Source of the DNA: Pilatotrama ljubarskyi
Taxonomy: Eukaryota > Basidiomycota > Agaricomycetes > Polyporales > Polyporaceae
NCBI GenBank assembly: GCA_022385805.1
Contig: MU277744.1
Span: 66,418 to 122,104, forward strand
Direction: 5' to 3'
DNA length: 55,687 nucleotides
The notes below the pieces were generated by a model that had not been told where the DNA came from, did no database searches, and worked only from the letters and a program-made list of their open reading frames with translations. Position 1 is the stretch's first letter. Each line of letters starts with the position of its first letter. Made by a program: the position numbers and the translations under genes. This document shows, piece after piece, positions 1-12,400 of the stretch.

Positions 1-3000
1 TATAGCAACAATCCTTGCAGATTGGAGCCGAAGTACAGAGTATTGAATTTGATACAGACCTTCAGTTTCCGTCACGGTGGAAGTACTAGGGGGCTTCAAG
101 CTCCAGAGTTAGGCGCCCGCAGCGCGCCCATCGGGCAGCAGCTTCAACGGCTCGCAAACAGTTCGTGAGTGCCCAATCATGTCATGGAATATCATTCAAT
201 GATCATCCCAATCCGTTAAATCGAAAAAAGTGCATTCATTACAGACTGGATTTGGTGAAGATGGGTACACGGAACCGGCGTACGTGCGGCTATACGGCGT
301 ATAGATACGGTTACGCTCACGGCCTGGCCGGAGGGATCCGAGACTTCGCGGGGGCGTGGGAACCGTAAATACGGAGCCGCCGTAACCCAATACGTCCGCG
401 TTACGCCGTAAATTCCGCTACGATGCGGAGCCCTAATGGCAATACGCCGGCCCTCGAGACTCCCTAACGCGCTATCTGCAGACGCTAGCGCTGTGCCACC
501 GTGCCACTCTATCATATATGACTCTATCCCGACCTACTTATCTCCAGGAACCGCTGCGAATTGCGTCGGCGGCTCGCCATCGCGCCTGGTTTTCTCATGT
601 GCAGCTCAGCCGCGTTGTTTGTCATCGTGTTATAGCCTGTGGTGCAGTCCAGCTCCGAATATCATGCTCAGAAGCCAACGCCACCGTTGCTGCCTTCGTG
701 CACTTCTTGCCCGATCTCAGCAACTCTCCCGCCCTTTCACCGTCCATGGAACGACGGGCGATCAAGGAGCTGCGTTCGTCTTCGCTTGCACACACGCTAT
801 TGTAGTGCGACGTACGTACATTTACTGCGTCGAAGGCGATGCCTTCGCATCTCTCGCTGGGCTGCTCGGCCAAGAAGCTTCGCACATGGCCCAAGCCACG
901 CAAATTGCTATCTTCGCATCTGCCCCGACGCAGCGCGAAGTGGCGTGCGTGCTGCGCTGCCCCGAGTCAACAACGCTACCCCGATATGGTGCGATGCCTG
1001 CCTCATTCGGATGAATGTCGGCAGTCGGGACGGGTGGCGCAGGCGCCTGTCCTTGTTCCTCCACTTGAGTGCCTTGTCCGGCAGGGCGGTCTGAGACAAA
1101 AAGAGGCGTGCGCCTCATCGATACATCACGTCGTCCTCGTCGTCACCGTCATCTTCGCGAACCGCGACCTTGCGACCTTATTGTGTTTGGGCTTCCGTGC
1201 GCTCGCCGTACGTCCCTGCGTCCGACAACAAAAGAGACTTGCAAGCGGCGGACACGGTGTGTGCCACTGCCGCCGGGAGAGGCATCGGCTATGCGGGTCG
1301 ACATAGCAGGTCCGGAGGCGCCGCCGCCGTGGACACGAAACACGATCGGCTCCTGGCTCCAAGGGTGCGGGACGTCGGGTTGTCACGCTGCGGCGCGCCG
1401 CCGTCTCACGTCCGCACCCTCCCGATTGGTCCATAAGGGCCGCATGTTCCGGAGTACACGCCGAGCTCTCCGCCGTCCGGATCCCGACGCCCGACGTCCA
1501 CGACGATCTCCCAGCCGGCGCTCAGCCAGCAATTGAACGCGTGGATCATGCAAGACGGACGCGTCGCGAGCCTCGAGGAGTCGCAGAGCAACGTCAAGAT
1601 GCACGGAGATCCCGCGTGAGGTTAACGTACGCGTCTGCATGTCCGTACGGCGACCGTGATGCGCCGGACACGACTCATGCTGCATCACGCATCGCGGGTG
1701 CGGGTGAAGAGGTGCGACGATGGCGACGCTACGCAGCGAACTGGCATGCATGGGCGTCGGCGCATACGCGTTACGCTACCAACACGCTCCTTCCTCGAGG
1801 CATCACGCCGGCTTCTGGCTCTCACAGCTGCCTCCCGCTCCCCCGCCGCCGACAGGCCCGTCACTGGCATCGCGGCCGGCTTCGCGAATCCTCGAGGTGT
1901 GTGGCCTCTGGATGGTGTCGGCGAGTGTCGAACCACTTTCCCGATGTTTATTCTGCCCGGCGAGCTCGGCGTGGTCGCACCAGTACCGGTCTCGAGGAAA
2001 GTGCGGCCTGATGCGTGTGCAAGTTCGCAACTCCCGTTGATTACTGTGTGGCTCATCGGTATGTTCGTAACGGTACATAGGTCGCAGCCCTAGCTACCAC
2101 GCAGCCCTTACGTTCCCCGAGCGTCGGTGGTCCCGTTCCCGTTGGGCAGCCCCAACGCCGGCTAGAGTGGGAATGTCTGAAATTCGGAATGTCAGCTGGG
2201 CGACGTATGTCTGACGTGACGGGCCAGCAAATGGTGAGCACGTTCTTGCTGTCAACGTCAGACTCACTGCGCTATCTGCCCTGCCCTGCCCTTCTCTCGC
2301 TCACGCGACCTGCAGGAAAGATGGACGTGTCGGGGCGCAGACGCGCCAGTCTCGCGCGCGTTCATGTGAGCCCTCCTGCTCAAGACCGGATCTCGAGCCT
2401 CTGCGCTGCCAGATAGCGGCGTCGGCCACCGACGCCCGCTCAGACTGGTTCCGTCGTCTCCTGACCTCCGTGGATTGATTCCTGCAGGGGCACGTCCGCA
2501 TGCGTCGATGTTTCCAAGGCGGACTCGGACATCCGTGCAGTGTGCAGCGTACGGGCTGACAATCGCTCACCGTGCACGCTAGTGCGAATTTGTGGGTCCC
2601 CCGATAATACTCAGATTATCGCCCTCGGTACGTACTCGAGCGCTCGACCACTCTAACTCGAAGCAGCGGGGCTCCGAGGAGGTCGCATCACCCTCGGACA
2701 TCTCTTCATCTCGACCGCAGGGCTCCCGCAGTCTGGCCCCTTCACCCCCCCTCCCTCCCAAGCTCCCGAGTCCTGGTGTGCCTTGCGGATGCCCTTGACG
2801 CCCACGACGCTTCGGATCAGGATCGGCTCCAGACAAAAGCGTGTGTGGATAATTTGGCCATGCCGACGGACGACGGGCGGCGGGCGATGGGCGCTCGCGT
2901 AGGCGCGGAGGCGGAGGTGCGTTCGCCAGGAGACCTGTGCGCCATGGATCATGGCGTCACTGCGGTCTGCAGAGCATCGACGCTAGGCCATCTTGCAAGG

Positions 3001-3791
3001 GTCTTCGGCACCAGTAGTGGGTTCGAGCTGGGTGGTTCCCCCGCTTGGACGTGTCGCCAAGCAACACGTTGGGGGCGGGCTCGGTGGGATCAGGTAGGGA
3101 GTCGCTAGTTTCTCGGGTGTATGCAGGGACGCACGTCGTTGGGATGGGAGTGGGCTATGGAGCTTGATGTCTCCGAGGTAGGTTCGCTGGCATGTCTGCG
3201 TGGATGCGGAGCGTATTCAGTCAAAGGCGTCCGCGTCGCATTCTCACTGGCGTGCTGTCGTCGTCATTGTATGTGTCTTTCTCTATGCCTCCTGCGTAAC
3301 GTCCTAACATTGTTCTCGCAGGTTCTTTTATGCGATACATCTTCCGTCTACCCGAGCACAAGATGTATCCGCTCTCTGTGAGCATGTGTATGGTTCGTAA
3401 CGTCGCGCTTTTGCAGCGGACGCTCGGGTTACCAGGGTGAAGACGTAGTGGAATGCAGTATCGACGTCCGGCGGGACGTCTACGCGCCTTCCGAGCCCTG
3501 CACTCAGGTTTGTGTGGATCTGTTTCTAACGGTTGTTCGACAGACATACGAGCACGTGAACTTGGGGACTTGTAGTCAGCAAGTCCGATTCCATCCGAAT
3601 CGCCTCCACTAACTCGTCCACGGTGGGTACTACACAAACACTTCTAGAATCGGTAACGCCTCTCATGCGGGTGCCGGACTCTACAAAGCGAATAGACCAT
3701 CTTCCGCCTGTGCACGGTGCATTGATGATCTGTCCGCACTTTGTCTCATTATTTGATTCCCCAACCCTTCTGCAGGTTTCCTTCTTCCCAG
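1..3791. other. Gene-poor left flank
   Basis: I see no convincing gene here. Open frames on both strands are short, change frame often and show no protein family I recognise. Around 285-450 there is a patch unusually rich in CGTA/TACG words, with CCGTAAAT occurring twice and short imperfect inverted copies (CGGCGTAT near 294, ATACGCCG near 441). This could be the edge of a decayed mobile element, but no terminal repeats or transposase were found. A short open stretch with a start codon near 3121 followed by a GT donor near 3179 might be an upstream exon of the candidate at 3792-4244; I could not link them. Confidence 0.4.
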
Positions 3792-4244
3792 CGCCAGGAA
3801 CTTGTGCAGTCCGGTCACTACAGCGCACACACGCCGCGACAGACGACAGAGCAACCCCTCCTCCAAGCGCCCATCGACGGCGACACGTTGCTTTGGACAC
3901 TGGAGGATCTGTACACACGATCCGCGAAGCGCGGACTCCCAGGACTTCCGGCGCCTGCACACTTCCGTTCGCTACCCACGCGTCTCCGTGACGTCCCCGC
4001 GTTGCGGATTGTCTGTCGCGTCGATGTTCGGTATGGCTGGCACGCCATCATGCACATGGGGCGCGAAGGTGCAAGACGCGACGAGGAGTGGATTCGGGTG
4101 AGTGGCCGTGGTCCGTCGTACGTGCCCACGCGTCTATCTTCTTACTGTCAGGGATTGACACGGCGGGCGGCGCCTCGTGCATCGCAGGAGATGGAAGGCA
4201 GGCAAGGCGCTCTGTGCAGCATTGAGTACGGGCCTGGAGGGTGA
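3792..4244 (+). CDS. Candidate two-exon fragment, unknown protein
   Basis: I do not recognise this. An open exon at 3792-4097 (102 codons) begins after a TTCTTCCCAG acceptor and ends at a consensus GTGAGT donor. The frame continues in phase after a CGCAG acceptor into 4188-4244, ending in TGA. The product is hydrophilic and moderately charged, without membrane segments or known motifs; it includes GYW-like aromatic positions such as VRYGWHAIMHMG. No start codon is assigned, so upstream exons are missing or the locus is a relic. The splice signals and phase are the only support. It may be a chance open stretch in GC-rich DNA. Confidence 0.3.
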   Translation, partial: RQELVQSGHYSAHTPRQTTEQPLLQAPIDGDTLLWTLEDLYTRSAKRGLPGLPAPAHFRSLPTRLRDVPALRIVCRVDVRYGWHAIMHMGREGARRDEEWIRVSGRGPSYVPTRLSSYCQGLTRRAAPRASQEMEGRQGALCSIEYGPGG

Positions 4245-5029
4245 CAAGGGTGAGTACCGTCCCATAAGTCCTGGGTTGTGCGGGGTATGGAGAGCGCGGG
4301 GCCCACGCAGTTCGCGCTCGATATCAGGATCCGCGCTGAATTGGAGGGAGTAGCCGTGGCTTCCTCTTTCCCCCGAGAAGCCTCACGTAGACCTGTCGGA
4401 TTCAGAGACGTTTGCAACCCCGCTCTTGCGGATTCTCGCTTAGTATCAGCGCATGGAACAGATGACCCTGTGATCGAAAGCACTTCGACGGTTGGGTGAG
4501 TCCTCCAATGCGCTTCCCCGCTCACACATCGAAAATGCTGTTGGGAAGTGCTATTGAACGTCCATGATCGACGTGGAATTCACGGTGTGGACTCGTATCG
4601 GGGATTCTCTGCTGCTCGGGACGGCGCTGAATCCCGCCGACGCTCCGCCGGGCGTAGTCGAGAGCTGCCGCGTCCGCGATGGTGAAGGTTTCAAAGCAGC
4701 CACGATTTACAGCACGACTGCTCTGCAGCAAAAATCCGAGAAGGGGCTTCATCGCGCGCACGTGACCTGATGGAAGTTGGTCCAGCGGCATTGCGGTAGG
4801 TCCCTGCTTCTGCTCGCCATTGTCCTGACTCGGCCGCAGCACGGCGGGCCCGCCCCTCTGCAGCTCGTTTCTGCAGCATCGGTGTGCTGCAGGCTGCAGC
4901 GCAGCGACGACAGGCCTATAAGGGCGGTCCGTGTACGTTGTCGGGCTCCTCATCCTTTACTCTGAACCACTTTCTTGTGAGCAATACGCTCCGCTTACAG
5001 CACTCACACAACGCATTCGTCTCACAATC
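4245..5029. other. Intergenic region upstream of the methyltransferase pair
   Basis: No gene is supported in this stretch. Several open frames of about 60-140 codons occur on both strands, but they have no splice support or family resemblance. The last 120 bases hold the likely promoter of the next gene, including a TATAAG box at 4917-4922. Confidence 0.5.
4917..4922 (+). promoter_or_regulatory. TATA box of the first methyltransferase gene
   Basis: TATAAG lies about 110 bases before the assigned ATG at 5030. This position fits a fungal core promoter with a short 5' leader. The call rests on motif and position only. Confidence 0.45.
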
Positions 5030-6271
5030 ATGCCTGTTCGTACCAACACGTGGACCCACCCTCGCCCCGCGCGTCGGCTCACTTCGCAGGCGATACTGGA
5101 CCGATGCGAAGTGAAGGTCCTGCGCGAACTGAGGAGGTTGCGGGCGCGGGTACGTAGACTACTGTTGTTTCCTCACGCACCTATCTGAATTGGTAGCGCT
5201 GACGTCCTCGTGATTACAGGGCTGGAAGGAAGAGGACCTCGACAATGATTTCAGGTCCCAGCGTGAGCGGGCGGACAATCCTCCTCTTGAAGCCAAGTAC
5301 GCCTGGTACAACGGTATGGCGCGTATCATGCGCGAGTTGGACGTCGAAGCGAGCGTGATACCGCCATCGGATCCCTTCGAGTTCCTCGACCTTGGGTACA
5401 GTATTCCTTAGCTTTCGTGATAGTTACCGCTGACAATAGTACGAACAGGTGCGCCCCCGGAGGATTCAGCGCGCACGTCCTTCGCACCAATCCTCAAGCG
5501 CGTGGCGTCGGTATCTCTCTCTCGGAAGCGCAGGGAGGCAATACGTTCCTCCTCGACTCGTTCTACTCGCCGCGCTACGAGTACATCGAGCAAGATTTGC
5601 TCGAATACGACTTCCATGCTATTCGCGACGAGGGTGAGGAACACAACATCTCTGGGACCTCGTTCCCACCCGCCTTTCTTGACCGTTTCCAGCTCGTCCT
5701 CCTGGACTGCCATCCCCTTCGTGCCTACTCCCCGACATGCACCGTCGCGTCCGAGGTTCCCTGGCGCTACAGCGCCCCAGGAGCGTACAGCGGCGCCCTC
5801 CTCATCACGCAGTTCATCATCGCACTCGGCTGCGTCCAGCCTGGGGGCACGATCATCGTGAAGCTGTCGCACATCGAGGGGTCCCCGGCCGCCCAACTCC
5901 TATACCTCCTCGACACCATCTCAGAGTCCCTCCTCGTGCTCAAACCGCGCACCATGCACGCCAACCGCTCGTCCTTCTACGCCATCGCGAAGGGCGTAGG
6001 GATGGAAAAGCATGCGGCGCTGAAGGGGCAGTACCTCGAGGGGTTGAAGGCGCTCTGGTACGAGCTCAAGTATGGAAGACCTGGTGGCGGTGCGAGAGGC
6101 TTGACCGAGACCGACCTTGACTTCGTCGTCAGCGTGGACACCATCCTGGACATGGAGGGCTACTTGATGAGGTTGATCGAACTCGGGCGAGGCGTCTGGG
6201 CGACGCAGGTCGAGGGCCTCCGTCGCTTCTTCGGCAAGAAGGGTATGCGTGATCTGCCTTGGTCCCTATGA
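5030..6271 (+). CDS. FtsJ-like SAM-dependent methyltransferase, copy 1
   Basis: Three exons, 5030-5149, 5220-5395 and 5449-6271, join in phase to give 372 residues. The protein has an FtsJ/RrmJ-type Rossmann fold signature. The glycine motif LDLGCAPGGFS (about residues 96-106) is split by intron 2. An acidic residue in VLLDCH (D185) and a lysine in GGTIIVKLSH (K237) match the second and third positions of the FtsJ K-D-K-E tetrad. The usual final glutamate is Phe (NRSSFYAI, F275), and the first lysine position appears to be Asn (AWYNG). Family members 2'-O-methylate RNA ribose; with these changes activity and substrate are uncertain. The ATG at 5030 opens exon 1 in frame and lies downstream of a TATA box. 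It is the first of a tandem pair with the gene at 6695 (same strand, 423-bp gap). Confidence 0.85.
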
Positions 6272-6694
6272 TAGGTTCACGGACACAATTACTACCTGAT
6301 GTTGCTGGCTTGTCCCACGGATTGTATGTTGTATATGTTCTTGTCGATGTTCATGGACTGCGACTCGAACGGCCCTTGGAGGATCGGGAGTCGGGCCGCC
6401 GTCAAGAACCCCGGGAACGCCATGCCACGAGTTCTACGACTAAACGAATTTACGCAGACACAATCTTCTTCACCGTCTCTACAGATCCTCTGTGCTATGA
6501 ACCTGAGCTGGATATCGCAGAGCATGGTTCTCGAAACAGCGAGCACGTCCTGACTACTCTTGCCAATGTTGCTTGCTCTCCTTGGTTACATTTAGGTCAA
6601 TCGTGCATGCCAGAGTGACTTCTTGTGCTGCGGTAGCGCGCAACTGGTATATGTGTGGGCTCACCCGAAGGTACCGTGGACGCAGCCAGGTATA
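6272..6694. other. Spacer between the methyltransferase paralogues
   Basis: This stretch holds the 3' end of the first paralogue and the promoter of the second. No gene is supported; the open frames here are AT-richer and unspliced. A TATAATG sits immediately before the second start and is too close to act as a TATA box. Confidence 0.5.
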
Positions 6695-7902
6695 ATGCAA
6701 CCCGATACTGAACCGACTACGCATTCGCAACATTGGCTGGATCCCGATGACCCTGGGTCTCAGAAGCTCGGTGCTCTTGCTGTACTCGCCCGAAAGGACG
6801 TGCAGGAGCTAGCGGAACTGGTGGAGTTGAGGAAGAGGGTAAGCTCCTCGATGTATCGACAAGCAGATCGCTCAATATGACCATCAGGGATGGGAAGATG
6901 ACCGGCTGAACAGCCACTTCGCATCCCTGCGCGAAGTAGCGGACATACAAAACGCTCGCGTTAACTGGTATTGGTACAAGCGGATGAAAGGCTTGATGGG
7001 CGAGCTTGACGAAGCGGCCGACTGTATTCCTGCCTCCTGTTCTCTCGATTTTCTCGACGTCGGGTTAGTGAGACTTCATCGTTTCGTGTGGTTGTAACTA
7101 ATACGCCTTCTGCAGGTGTGCTCCCGGCGGTTTCAGCGCGTGCGTTCTCGAGAAGAACCGCCATGCTACCGGGGTTGGTCTAACGCTACCTGCCTCGGCC
7201 GGCGGTTACGCTTTTGCTCTTCAGCCGTGCCATCGACGTCGCTACCGAGTGGTTTACCAAGATATCTTACTCTACAGGCTCCACGGTCTTCCGGGCACAG
7301 ACTCCGAGCAGGCCGATACCCAGACTTTCCCAGAGCATCTTCACAGGCGATTTTCCCTGATCATCCTCGACGCGCACGCTTTGCGCATATATCCCACCTG
7401 TAGTAACTCGCTCGAGGAGGAGAAATCAGCACGCGCCGCGTATCGGGATTCCCTCCTCATCGCGCAATTCATAATCGCCTTGAGCTCCGTGCGACCCGGC
7501 GGTACCATCGTCGCCAAGTTGTCGCATGTAGAGTGCTTCCCCGCTGCCCACCTCGTGTACATGCTCGACGCAATTTCCGACTCCCTCGTCCTACACAAGC
7601 CGCGCATGTTGCACTCAAACCGCGGTACCTTTTATGCCATCGCGAAAGCGGTCGGGAGTGGATCCCGTTCCGAGTCAATGGCGCGGCACCTCGGGGGACT
7701 TCGGGACCTGTGGCGAGAGCTCAGGTTCGGAGGCGCACGCGGAACGGGGAGGTACCTGTTTACCACCGATCTGGACTTCATCGTTACTGCAGACGCCATC
7801 CTGGAGGAATATGTAGACCGCTTGGTGGAGCTTGGGCGAGGAGTGTGGTCTACCCAGGTGGACGGGCTCCGCTACTTCTTCCGCAAGAAGGGTCTTGCAT
7901 GA
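6695..7902 (+). CDS. FtsJ-like SAM-dependent methyltransferase, copy 2
   Basis: Three exons, 6695-6838, 6888-7063 and 7116-7902, give 368 residues. Both intron positions and phases match copy 1, and exon 2 is exactly 176 nt in both, so this is a tandem duplicate. The SAM-binding motif reads LDVGCAPGGFS and is split by intron 2 at the same base. D192 (IILDAH) and K241 (GGTIVAKLSH) are kept. The first tetrad position appears to be Lys here (YWYKR), unlike copy 1. The final glutamate is again Phe (NRGTFYAI, F279). The C-terminal part (LVELGRGVWSTQVDGLRYFFRKKG) is nearly identical to copy 1. The two have diverged most between the SAM motif and the D192 strand. The role is inferred as RNA ribose methylation or a non-catalytic derivative. 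Confidence 0.85.
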
Positions 7903-9452
7903 GGTCTGAAGTACGTCTTCGTCTCACGTTGACTCCCGATGTGTGTGTGCGCTCACATCTGATGTATAGGAGATTGATGCGATAGTATATAGTGTACCTA
8001 TAGCCGTTCGTCTTCCAGCGGGTTCGACACATCGCTGCGCCAGCGGTCGAAGTGAGCCGGCGCCCCAGCATGCACTCACGTACTGACTCGGTACTAGTCG
8101 TCACCGTGACATCGCCGCCCAATCCTTCTTTCGTCCACCGCCTCTACTAGCTGTTTGTGAGCATCGGTCTCCGATGCTTCCGAGAGACTCGGGTTTCTAA
8201 ACTCATCGAATTGCGCATGACTTGTTTCGCTGCTGACGGAGGATTCCACGCGCTCGATGTATCATCTTCTGTACCCCAGGGAGGCTGTCCTGTCTTTGCT
8301 GCGTGGCCTGCGGCGCGCGCCGTCGACGCGGGCACAAGGGCTCGTCAATCGGACCTACATTCGGTGCTCTGCCAGCAACAGGATAGTTTCGCACGAAGGC
8401 TTCTTCGGATATTCCACGCAGCCGAGCCTCCCAGCTGAATGCATTTCTATGTCCGATGGTGCGTCGCTTCGTCTCTTCCAGTTGGTAACTCACTCATCGG
8501 TCGAAGCATCACTCGTATGTTCAAGTCGTTCACCTCGTTCTGGGCGAGTTTATTCCCTCACTGACACCGGTGCAATGCGCTGATCCCTGCGAGGGTACTC
8601 AGGCGCTCGAGGTGCACATGTAGCACGTCTACCTCGCCGTTCCAGTGCACCATGCTGCCCTATGATTGATACGTACATGTGGTGGACTGAATACACATGG
8701 CACGCATGTCCTGGGGCACGAATCGCACGCAAACAGGCGTGTGCGGGGAAGCGCTCGCTGCTGCGGAGATTAATCCGCGGTTTCCCGAGGTTCACAATCT
8801 CAAGGATGCTCGTCTCGGCCATCTGGCCGTTGTGCAATACTGATCGTTTTCAGCGCCCTCATTACTGTGACTCGGAAGGATGCAAACCTACCATCTTCAA
8901 TTCTACGACATGTGCGTCGTTCTCCAAGGTGAGACTTGCTAGGACAACGAAGGGCGCTCGGTTCGGACCCAGCACCTATACCGATGCGGGGTAACGTCTT
9001 TCATCGAGGCAGAGGTGAGTACGTCGCGCTCATCCCGCTCAACCTAAAACAACGTGTGAGATAGGAGTCGAAAGGGTTCATGACGCCCAGATTAGCTCGC
9101 TTTCTTTGTAAGTCGTGATGCGACCTCGAAGGATGTGGCCTACGAATGAACACGGAATGCGGTGGCAGGGCGCCTGTTCCCCCTTCCCGCTACGTCGCAG
9201 CGGATGCGCATAACCTGTTCTTTCTCACCAGATGGTTCTTCCTGTCTTGGTTAGTGGAGTTTGGTCCGCTGATACGCATGCGGGACTCATCGAGGTGAAG
9301 GCACGTCATCGCGTAGCAGGGGTTCGGGTGCAGGGGTGTTCACAGCCCTGTACGAGCAGAGCGGCCGTGCCACTGGCTTCCTGACGCGCTTAAATGTCGC
9401 TGATGCTGGTCTGCGCGAGTGGATTCCACAGCGGTCGTCTCTCATCTTCTCC
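7903..9452. other. Intergenic region before the NACHT gene
   Basis: No gene is supported. The NACHT reading frame stays open upstream of 9453 as far as a TGA at 9270, so the true 5' exon may begin in this stretch (acceptor-like CAG at 9317-9319 and 9331-9333). Several GT/AG-like sites occur near 8930, but no convincing first exon could be joined. Confidence 0.4.
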
Positions 9453-12400
9453 ATGCATTGCTCCGGTACCTCCCGCGCTCATCGCAGCGACGACCTCCAA
9501 CACCTAGATAGAGCAATACGGGTGCTCGAAGCATGCAAAAATGCGCTCCAAAACGTACAGATTCCGGGGATCTCTTTGGCGATTGACGCGGCTCTGGTGC
9601 TGGTCGGCAAGCTCAAGGTATGTAGGAGTCTCGACTCTCCTGTATCCCACTGTTGCTGGGGTTGACGTCGTACATGTGACAGGCGACAAAGGCAAACGAG
9701 GAGGCAATCGCAAGAATAGGCGCTGAGATATTGAGCGTCTCCAGAGTGCTGGAGATGGCGCTGCGACGGGTGCAAGACTACCTAGACATGTACCGTTCCC
9801 ACTCAGAGAGGCGCCGGGCGATGGAGGCTCAACTTCGTGCCCCTTCTCCCTTGAAACAGAGAGTAGAAGCTCTCGAGCGGTACGTCTTCATCCGTTCGAA
9901 ATTGGATGATCCTGCTTGACCATGACAAAGGGAACTGGTTAGTTTAAACTTGCAGGCGGACAAGCTTGGTCGGAGGCGCTTCCTGCTCCGATGTATGCGT
10001 AGTGGTCGAGATACGCGTGTGTTGCAGGAAATAGAGAGGGGCATCAAAGACGCGTTAGCACGCTTCAAGGTAAGGGCGAGTGTCATACAACAACAGGAAG
10101 CCAACTGATGACTACACAGCTCGACTCGGGCATCACAGTGGAGGCCTTGGTAGACGATCTTCCGCGTCAGTTCGCTGCCGTGCAAGAGCAGATTTCGGCC
10201 GTGCAGAGCGCCATTGATGTACGTTCATCCCGTTCAGCTGCATCTACGATTACTTAGCGGAATCCGAATATAGAAGGTAGACAACGAGCAGCGAGCCTAC
10301 AGTGCGTCTTCGTTCTTCTCATCTATACGCTCCGTGGTGACGATGATGGTTGCATCAGGGGATGAGCGACTGCTTGAACACCTACCCCGCGTCGAAGCAA
10401 ACTACCAGGCCGTCACCCTTGCCATGCAGGACCAGCAGATCAACAACACTTCGGTCCGTGTACTTGGGGAGCTCAGAGCTTGGGCTCGAGGAGACACGAC
10501 TCTGAGTCACTGGTGCAAACCCGTCTGGATCCTTTCCGGCCCTCCGGGCTCAGGCAAATCAACCCTCGCATCCCGGATGTGTCATCAACTGCAGCAGGAG
10601 AACACGGCGCTCCTTGGTGCTTCGTTCTTCTTCGACCTCAGGCAGGAGCACCTCTCTTCGACAAAAGCATTCTTCACGACCATCGCCTACCAGCTCGCTC
10701 GCTCACAGCCCTCCCTCTATCCCCATATCATTGAGGCCTTGCGCGAGCATGTCAAGCACGGGTCGAACTCGGGAACAATGGAGTGCGTCGCTCAGGAGCT
10801 CATCCTTGGTCCTCTCCAAGTGATGCTGCGCTTATCACCGACGTCATCATCAAGCCCTGTTATCATTGTCGTTGATGCGCTCGATGAATGCGTCGAGCAT
10901 GCAGCAGACACGCTCCCTCGGATGATTCGCCTGCTCGTCGCCTGTACTCAGGTCCCTTTGTCTCCTATCCGCGTTCTCCTCACCGCTCGCCCGTGTACGC
11001 TCATCGACGATGTCCTGGATTCCTCGGCGATCCAGGGCGTCACTTACAGACACTCCCTCGACCGTCACCAGGAGACAGCAAGCGATGTCGCCACCTTCCT
11101 ACGAGGCAATTTGGCCGGACGAGCCTGTAGCGCAGACCCCGCTATCATCGACACGCTCGCTGAACACGCCGGAACGTCTTTTGCGTATGCCCGAATCATT
11201 ACCGACATTCTCCTAGACCACCCCGAAGATCCCCGGGAGCGCCTCGGGATCGTACTATCGCTGGGACCACCGCGGAGTCATGGCCTCTACGCTCTATATT
11301 CCGCCGTAATGGGACGGGCCGCTCCGCTGACTGCCACTACGTGGGCGCGCATGCGCATGCGAGTGGAGCGACCCTCCGTATTCGCGCTCTGCGACAGGCC
11401 CGCTTGTTACCCGTATCTCACAGGTTGGCTTTGTTCATCGCGGGCGGGCATGCTTGCATCTGGTATCGTTCCGCCGACGGCCCTGGACGCTCTATGCCCC
11501 CGTTGCCGTGCGATCGCGGGGAATGCGCCGATCGAAATGTGGACGCTGAAGAGGTTGGCGGTGTCGCTGATCGCTGACGGCCTGCGCCCTGGAAGCGTCT
11601 TTCCGGAGGTTTCACAAGCGGATGTCTGTCGGGAAGACCCATGGTTGCCTGACGCGAAGTCGCAAGCGCCGCTCGTTGGACCTCTTGACATGATCAAACA
11701 ACCCTCACCTCGGCTCGATCCCACCCAGGAACAAGGTCTCTCGCCCAATAGCCGCTCTACCCCGAGCCCTAATCTTGTCACGGTGTCGTTGCCCGATATC
11801 AAGGACCTGGGTCTCGATATTCTCCCTGCACCTGAGCCACTAATGCCTCAGGACGAAATGCAGAGTACGAGTATGGCACGTACCAGGAGTGGCATGGGAA
11901 TGCCTGTCCCTTTAGTGCCTGGGAGAGAGCCCTTCATCGGAGGTTTCGTGGTTCAATCCGAAGCCATCCCCGCACACGCTTTATCGACAGAGACGACCAG
12001 TCGAATGGAAGCTCAAGCCGTCGCTGACGTCCATCTCTCAACGGCCGATGCATCTCCAGTAATACCGACCCCGACCGCTCCCACTAGTTGCAAGCCCCGT
12101 CGGCCCAGACTCCGGGTCATCATCGCATCCCGCAACTCGCCTCCGACTCCACTCTCACCTTCTGCAGTGCTCCAGCCATTCCGGCGTAGGACGCCCGTGG
12201 ATCTACGCTCGCGTCCGTCGGCAATCCTCCGCTTGGCCGGGAGAGCAGCTCCCAGGAGTAGCCCTTGTGGTCGATCTTCGCGTGCGAAAAACACGGTCAC
12301 CCCCGGAGCTCCCTGGATACTCGCAACTCCAGTAGGCTGCCATATGGGAGGTGCGGCCCCTACGTCCCATGCTCCGCATCTGTCAACTCGCAGAACAGCT

